Position numbers and translations under genes: made by a program. Below, one piece after another: positions 60,317 to 64,000 of a DNA stretch of 64,000 nt (the first letter of the stretch is position 1; every line of letters starts with the position of its first letter). The stretch comes from Gammaproteobacteria bacterium (GTDB taxonomy: Bacteria > Pseudomonadota > Gammaproteobacteria > Pseudomonadales > Halieaceae): contig JAUICG010000023.1 in the NCBI GenBank assembly GCA_030427485.1, positions 18,844 to 82,843 on the forward strand, read 5' to 3'. Under the pieces are notes generated by a model that was not told the origin of the DNA, searched no databases, and saw only the letters and a list, made by a program, of their open reading frames with translations.

Positions 60317-63097
60317 TCAAGAGTACAACTCTACGCTGGCCAGAATCTTTCTAAACGCCCCTACACCATGCTCAAACGAGTAATTCTCGGTCGCAATGAT
60401 CTTTTCGTTCTCGACAAATTTGGTCCACAGGACCTGGTCATCATAGAGCCTTATTATCGCCTTGACCCAGGCATCCGGGGTATCCGCAACCAGCGCGCTG
60501 ATACCATGCGACAGCCCGGTGCCCTCTGCAGCCATATCAGACAGCACACAGGGCGTTCCATAAGCCATCGCCTCCAGGACCTTACCCTTGATACCAGCGC
60601 CGGACAGCAGCGGAGCGACAAACACCCTGTGGTCATGGAAGACCGCGTCGAGATCCGGCGCGAACCCTACCATTTGAATATTCTCGTAATCGTACTCGCT
60701 GTACTCCTCGGGCATGTTGCTGCCGTAGACTGACAACGTAATATCAGGGCGTACTGACAGGAGCAGCGGCATGATCTCATCCACCAGGAATTTCAATGCT
60801 TCGCGGTTGGGCGGATGATTAAAGCTACCCAGGAAGGCAATGCCGTTTCTGTCCTGAAAAGCGGGGCCCGGTGTTTTCTCTTCCAGCACCCAGGGCGTAA
60901 GGTGAAGCTTGTCGATTTCGAGGATATGGGACGTAATGACCGCATGTTCCGTATGCGTATAACTGAGAACCGCATCGGCCTTCCTACAGACATCCAGTTC
61001 CGCATCTCGCGTTGCCAGTGCTTTTTGCATGTCTTCCTCACCGACATTTCCGGAGAGGGAGGCGCGTATTCTACGCAGGAAATGCAGGTCGGCGTTGTTA
61101 AAGAGGATGCGAGCCTTGCTGTGGGCCCGAATGTGGTCAATATATTTCTCCGCCACCACGTAACGCGTAAGATAGACTGCATCCATTTCCGCCAGCCGTT
61201 TCGTCAACACGTCATTCACACCGGTATAAAAAGGCGCGTACAGGACCTCTACCCCCATTCTCTGCAGTTCCAGCGTGTAGGAGCCGAAGTGAGCGAGGTT
61301 TTCAGGTACGAAAGTGACCTTGCAACCCAGGGCCTGCAGCATCTTGATTTCCTGGACCGCCGCGTAACTACCGGCATCCTTGTCAGGTTGCGGCGTGGCA
61401 TAATCGAGAACGAGGACCCGGTGCTCTACCTGCCTGTCCTTTTCGATCATCAGGTTGTCGAAACTGGCGACACCGTTGTCCCGGAAAGACTTGTACCACT
61501 TGGTGCCGAACTTTTTCTGGTTGGTAACCTGGTTCTTCTTGAGCCCCTTGGTTATATCTGTGCCGTGGCTTTTGCCCTCAAAATGCACTACCTGCGAGAA
61601 CGGGGTATACACTGTGTCATACCCCGCCTTTCTCACTTTGAACGCCAGGTCGGTATCTTCGAAATAACAGGGCGCGAACTCCTCACTGAATCTGCCCACC
61701 TCTTCCCAGAGATCTTTGCGGATACACATGGCCGCGCCAGTCAGGTAATCCACATGTCTGACATAGCTGAACTCCGGCGCAATGGCATTGCCGTTGCGCC
61801 CGACATTCCAGGGGTTGCCATCGCCCCAAACAATGCCGCCCGCTTCCTGCAGGCTACCGTCCTCGTTTAACAGCTTGGAGCCCGTCATCCCGCACTGCGG
61901 GTCACTGTCGGGTATAGCAACAAGTTCATCCAGCCAATAGGATGTCACCTCGGTATCATTGTTCAGGAATACGATATATTCGCCCCTGGCAAGCTCGGAC
62001 GCTTTGTTGCAGTTGCGCAGGAACAGCAGGTTCTCGCTGTTTCTCGAAATAACCAGGTTACCGATGATCTCTTCAGCGGACGCTGTTTTATCCGTGGAAC
62101 AGTCGTCCGCCAATATCACTTCGTAACTGGTTTTGTTATAGGCGAAGGCAATAGAGGCGATACAGTGATAGGTCAGTTCGAAGTTGTTGTACGCGGGGAC
62201 AATAATGCTGACTTTCGGATTGTCGAAACTGGGAAGTTTGAAGGGAGGAAACTTCTTTCGATTTTCATAGGACTTCACCAGTACGTTGTGCAACAGGTGC
62301 AGGTCCTTGAGCGCCAACTGCGACTGGCCTCTGCTGATTGCTTCGATCTGATACTCTAATGTCTCGTACCGATGGCCGGCCTGTTTCGGCAGCGACAGGA
62401 AGCCGGGCTCACGGTAGCTATTGTTGATATAGTTCCAGGGTGTCTGGATCGCCTCGCATTTGATGATTTCCATGCCCAGGATATTGGGATGGCCCTCAAT
62501 GGCAAACTTGAGCAGCTTTTCCGAGCCGTCCAGCAGACTTGCCGGCAGCGGAACATTCAGGCTGATTGTCTTTTCATGCTCGGAGATCGTCACAGAACTG
62601 ACCGGCACATCCTCGGAATAGACTACAAACTTGCGACCTTTCAGACATGTATTGGTGTGAAGCGTGGTCTGGATCTGGCCGTGGGAATACCGGATTGAAC
62701 CAATGAAGGTATCGGAGATATCGGTAATCACGGAAAACTCCGAGTGCTGGACTGGTTCGAGTGATTCTGCATCATGCAGCGTCAGGTTGACGCTTTTCTT
62801 GTTCGTGACGATATCTTCCAACTCGATACTGAAGCAATGGAAGCCATCGTGAATTTTCATTTCTTCCAGGTCTTTGCGGTAGCGGTCCGCCTTGCCCTTA
62901 CCGACAACCCGTCCATCGCACATGACACTGATGAGTAACGGCTTATCGCTGAGGGAGGAGGCAGACCACCCCGTCAGGATGCTTCCATCGAAGTATTCGA
63001 TATGGCCGTGGAGAATTTCTTCCTTCTCAGAGCGCTTGTCGAACTCTGGTTTTCTCCATTTTTTCGTCTTTCGTTCCTTGACACTTAACAAACTCAT
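60317..63097 (-). CDS. Large glycosyltransferase, GT2-GT4 fusion with N-terminal beta-rich domain
   Basis: 926 residues in three parts. Residues about 25-125 form a domain with the repeated pattern GHIEYFDGSILTGW...DGRVVGKGKADRYRKDL...GFHCF, seen in other large bacterial glycosyltransferases and probably a beta-sandwich. Residues about 290-540 are a GT2 domain (KVSIIVPAYNNFELTYHC, ADDCSTDKT, FLNNDTEV, EDTDLAFKVRKAGYDT). Residues about 570-915 are a GT4-like domain (FLGSFNHPPN, APLLSGAGIKGKVLEAMAYGTPCV). It heads the minus-strand operon and could attach two sugars in succession. Confidence 0.93.
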   Translation of the reverse strand: MSLLSVKERKTKKWRKPEFDKRSEKEEILHGHIEYFDGSILTGWSASSLSDKPLLISVMCDGRVVGKGKADRYRKDLEEMKIHDGFHCFSIELEDIVTNKKSVNLTLHDAESLEPVQHSEFSVITDISDTFIGSIRYSHGQIQTTLHTNTCLKGRKFVVYSEDVPVSSVTISEHEKTISLNVPLPASLLDGSEKLLKFAIEGHPNILGMEIIKCEAIQTPWNYINNSYREPGFLSLPKQAGHRYETLEYQIEAISRGQSQLALKDLHLLHNVLVKSYENRKKFPPFKLPSFDNPKVSIIVPAYNNFELTYHCIASIAFAYNKTSYEVILADDCSTDKTASAEEIIGNLVISRNSENLLFLRNCNKASELARGEYIVFLNNDTEVTSYWLDELVAIPDSDPQCGMTGSKLLNEDGSLQEAGGIVWGDGNPWNVGRNGNAIAPEFSYVRHVDYLTGAAMCIRKDLWEEVGRFSEEFAPCYFEDTDLAFKVRKAGYDTVYTPFSQVVHFEGKSHGTDITKGLKKNQVTNQKKFGTKWYKSFRDNGVASFDNLMIEKDRQVEHRVLVLDYATPQPDKDAGSYAAVQEIKMLQALGCKVTFVPENLAHFGSYTLELQRMGVEVLYAPFYTGVNDVLTKRLAEMDAVYLTRYVVAEKYIDHIRAHSKARILFNNADLHFLRRIRASLSGNVGEEDMQKALATRDAELDVCRKADAVLSYTHTEHAVITSHILEIDKLHLTPWVLEEKTPGPAFQDRNGIAFLGSFNHPPNREALKFLVDEIMPLLLSVRPDITLSVYGSNMPEEYSEYDYENIQMVGFAPDLDAVFHDHRVFVAPLLSGAGIKGKVLEAMAYGTPCVLSDMAAEGTGLSHGISALVADTPDAWVKAIIRLYDDQVLWTKFVENEKIIATENYSFEHGVGAFRKILASVELYS

Positions 63098-63623
63098 AAC
63101 ACTTCCCAGCCAGCGACATCCACTGCTATTAAAACCATTTTTTTTGAAAAACTAACCTATTTCAAGTAAAAATCTTCTCCGGTCTGTGACGCTGATAGCG
63201 TTCGAACACTTTGTGCTATCTGTCTTCAACTGATTCTACCTACAGACGGCAAAGTTCAATATTTATTGTGTCCAGACTGAGAACCGGGTCCACTTCCATT
63301 GGGACATTGTGAAGCAGCCCCCAGATTGAAGGCCATGCTGCCACCTGGTGGACCGCGATTGCACCAGCATAGTGCGTGTAATGCGGGCACTTTCCCGGCA
63401 TACGACGTCCTTGAAACACGACATCGAGCTCAAACTAATAGTGACTAACTTTTGGGTCAGAAACGGACCCGGGAAGCGGCGCGAATGCCTGCTGTTCAGA
63501 GCTTGGTGAAGCCCGGCAACAGGGCTGCTGCGGAATGATCATAACGGGCGCTATACAGTCATGAGACCGCCATTTCCTCGAGCCGAAAAAAAACCGGCAC
63601 CCGTTGGAGTGCCGGTTTTTGTT
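63098..63623. other. Intergenic region between the locus and tRNA-Ala
   Basis: 526 bp without a supported protein gene. The part next to the glycosyltransferase start is AT-rich and probably carries the operon promoter. The tRNA terminator lies at its right end. No copy of the tRNA end or integrase fragment was seen. Confidence 0.5.
63586..63621 (-). terminator. Rho-independent terminator of tRNA-Ala
   Basis: ACCGGCAC and GTGCCGGT form a GC-rich stem around an 8-nt loop. Flanking A and T runs give a long T-tract on the minus strand immediately after the tRNA. Confidence 0.88.
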
Positions 63624-63699
63624 TGGTGGAGCTAAGCGGGATCGAACCGCTGACCTCAACACTGCCAGTGTTGCGCTCTCCCAGCTGAGCTATAGCCCC
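63624..63699 (-). tRNA. tRNA-Ala (anticodon GGC)
   Basis: 76-nt cloverleaf with encoded CCA. The acceptor stem GGGGCTA/TAGCTCC contains the G3-U70 wobble pair that identifies tRNA-Ala. The anticodon loop is CTGGCAG between CAACA and TGTTG, giving anticodon GGC, which reads GCC and GCU. The T loop is TTCGATC. Confidence 0.97.
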
Positions 63700-63764
63700 T
63701 AAAACTGCGCTAACTCATTGATCGAAATGGCTTTTTGATACAAGAGCATCAATGAGAGCAGCGC

Positions 63765-63793
63765 ATTCTAGTGTTAGCCACTCGCGCTGTCAA
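63765..63793 (-). promoter_or_regulatory. Sigma70 promoter of tRNA-Ala
   Basis: On the minus strand TTGACA (full consensus) and TAGAAT (five of six) are separated by exactly 17 nt, about 65 nt before the mature tRNA 5' end. The sequence after the -10 element is GC-rich (GCGCTGC), as in promoters under stringent control. Confidence 0.85.
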
Positions 63794-63907
63794 CCACGGC
63801 CGGCCCCATCGCCATCGCGACCCCGCATTTTGGCAGTGCACGGCAAACAGTCGCAGAAATTCCTGTGCTAAGCTTTACCGGCCCTCTCTCAACCCAAGGA
63901 GCAATTC

Positions 63908-64000
63908 GTGCTGGCTAAAGTCATTCTCTGGATTTCCGCTCTCGCGTTTTGCGCCTATGGCATTGCGTGCCTGTTTTCACCCGGCTTGCCCGCGTCCTAC
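63908..64000 (+). CDS. N-terminus of a small membrane protein (cut by window edge)
   Basis: Only the first 31 codons are present. They start with GTG and an AAGGAG ribosome binding site 6 nt upstream. The visible part is a hydrophobic helix (VILWISALAFCAYGIACLF) followed by SPGLPASY. It looks like a small multi-span membrane protein; the family cannot be decided from this fragment. Confidence 0.6.
   Translation, partial: MLAKVILWISALAFCAYGIACLFSPGLPASY

Noticed and set aside
63624..63699. tRNA-Ala as attachment site of an integrated island covering the accessory locus
   Set aside because: The 3' end of the tRNA faces the locus, as expected for an island, but I saw no integrase and no repeat of the tRNA end near 19.1 kb. 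Genome comparison would be needed.

Overview
The window reads as chromosome of a marine-type gammaproteobacterium. The inference rests on housekeeping genes and gene order (pepA-holC-valS, rapA, cold-shock proteins), a wax-ester/diacylglycerol acyltransferase, a DUF3604 protein, a moderately high G+C content and dense packing. Halieaceae/Cellvibrionales is my best guess from gene repertoire; no phylogeny was run.

Left part (about 1-19.1 kb) is ordinary chromosome: a two-component system with its own terminator, an RDD membrane protein, leucyl aminopeptidase, DNA polymerase III chi, valyl-tRNA synthetase, two cold-shock-domain proteins (one membrane-anchored), a TetR regulator divergent from an exported DUF3604 protein, a small methyltransferase, a wax-ester synthase with a histone-H1-like basic tail, a LysR regulator with a TatD-family hydrolase, and rapA.

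Right part (about 19.1-63.1 kb) is one large accessory locus of about 25 genes that looks like a factory for a heavily modified glycan, glycolipid or small molecule. It contains glycosyltransferases (two GT2-GT4 fusions, one double GT2-like protein, one GT4), four radical SAM enzymes, three sulfotransferase-like proteins, a carbamoyltransferase with SxtJ-like and 50-residue DUF5989-like partners, an AT3/SGNH acyltransferase, two further SGNH proteins, an Asp/Asn beta-hydroxylase-like protein, a ThDP enzyme, a GMC oxidoreductase, an FAD monooxygenase-like protein, a GNAT acetyltransferase, a class-III aminotransferase and TPR proteins. I see no transporter, polymerase, flippase or initiating transferase, so export and assembly genes must lie elsewhere or be of an unrecognised kind.

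Two protein families that I do not recognise tie the locus together. (1) A module of about 110 residues, called here the LAFFQ module after its invariant core, occurs five times: as the C-terminal end of two radical SAM enzymes, of an SGNH membrane protein and of a GT-like protein, and once as a stand-alone 125-residue protein. (2) A large domain of about 400 residues, called here the ND[YF]GEL domain, occurs three times: alone, fused behind TPRs, and fused to the LAFFQ module. TPR and ND[YF]GEL are neighbouring genes in one place and one polypeptide in another. My inference is that LAFFQ is a docking or tagging module and that the ND[YF]GEL proteins are GT-B-like transferases; this is the candidate undescribed system of the window.

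The locus ends at a tRNA-Ala(GGC) gene with a near-consensus sigma70 promoter and a clear terminator, followed by the start of a further membrane protein gene cut by the window edge.
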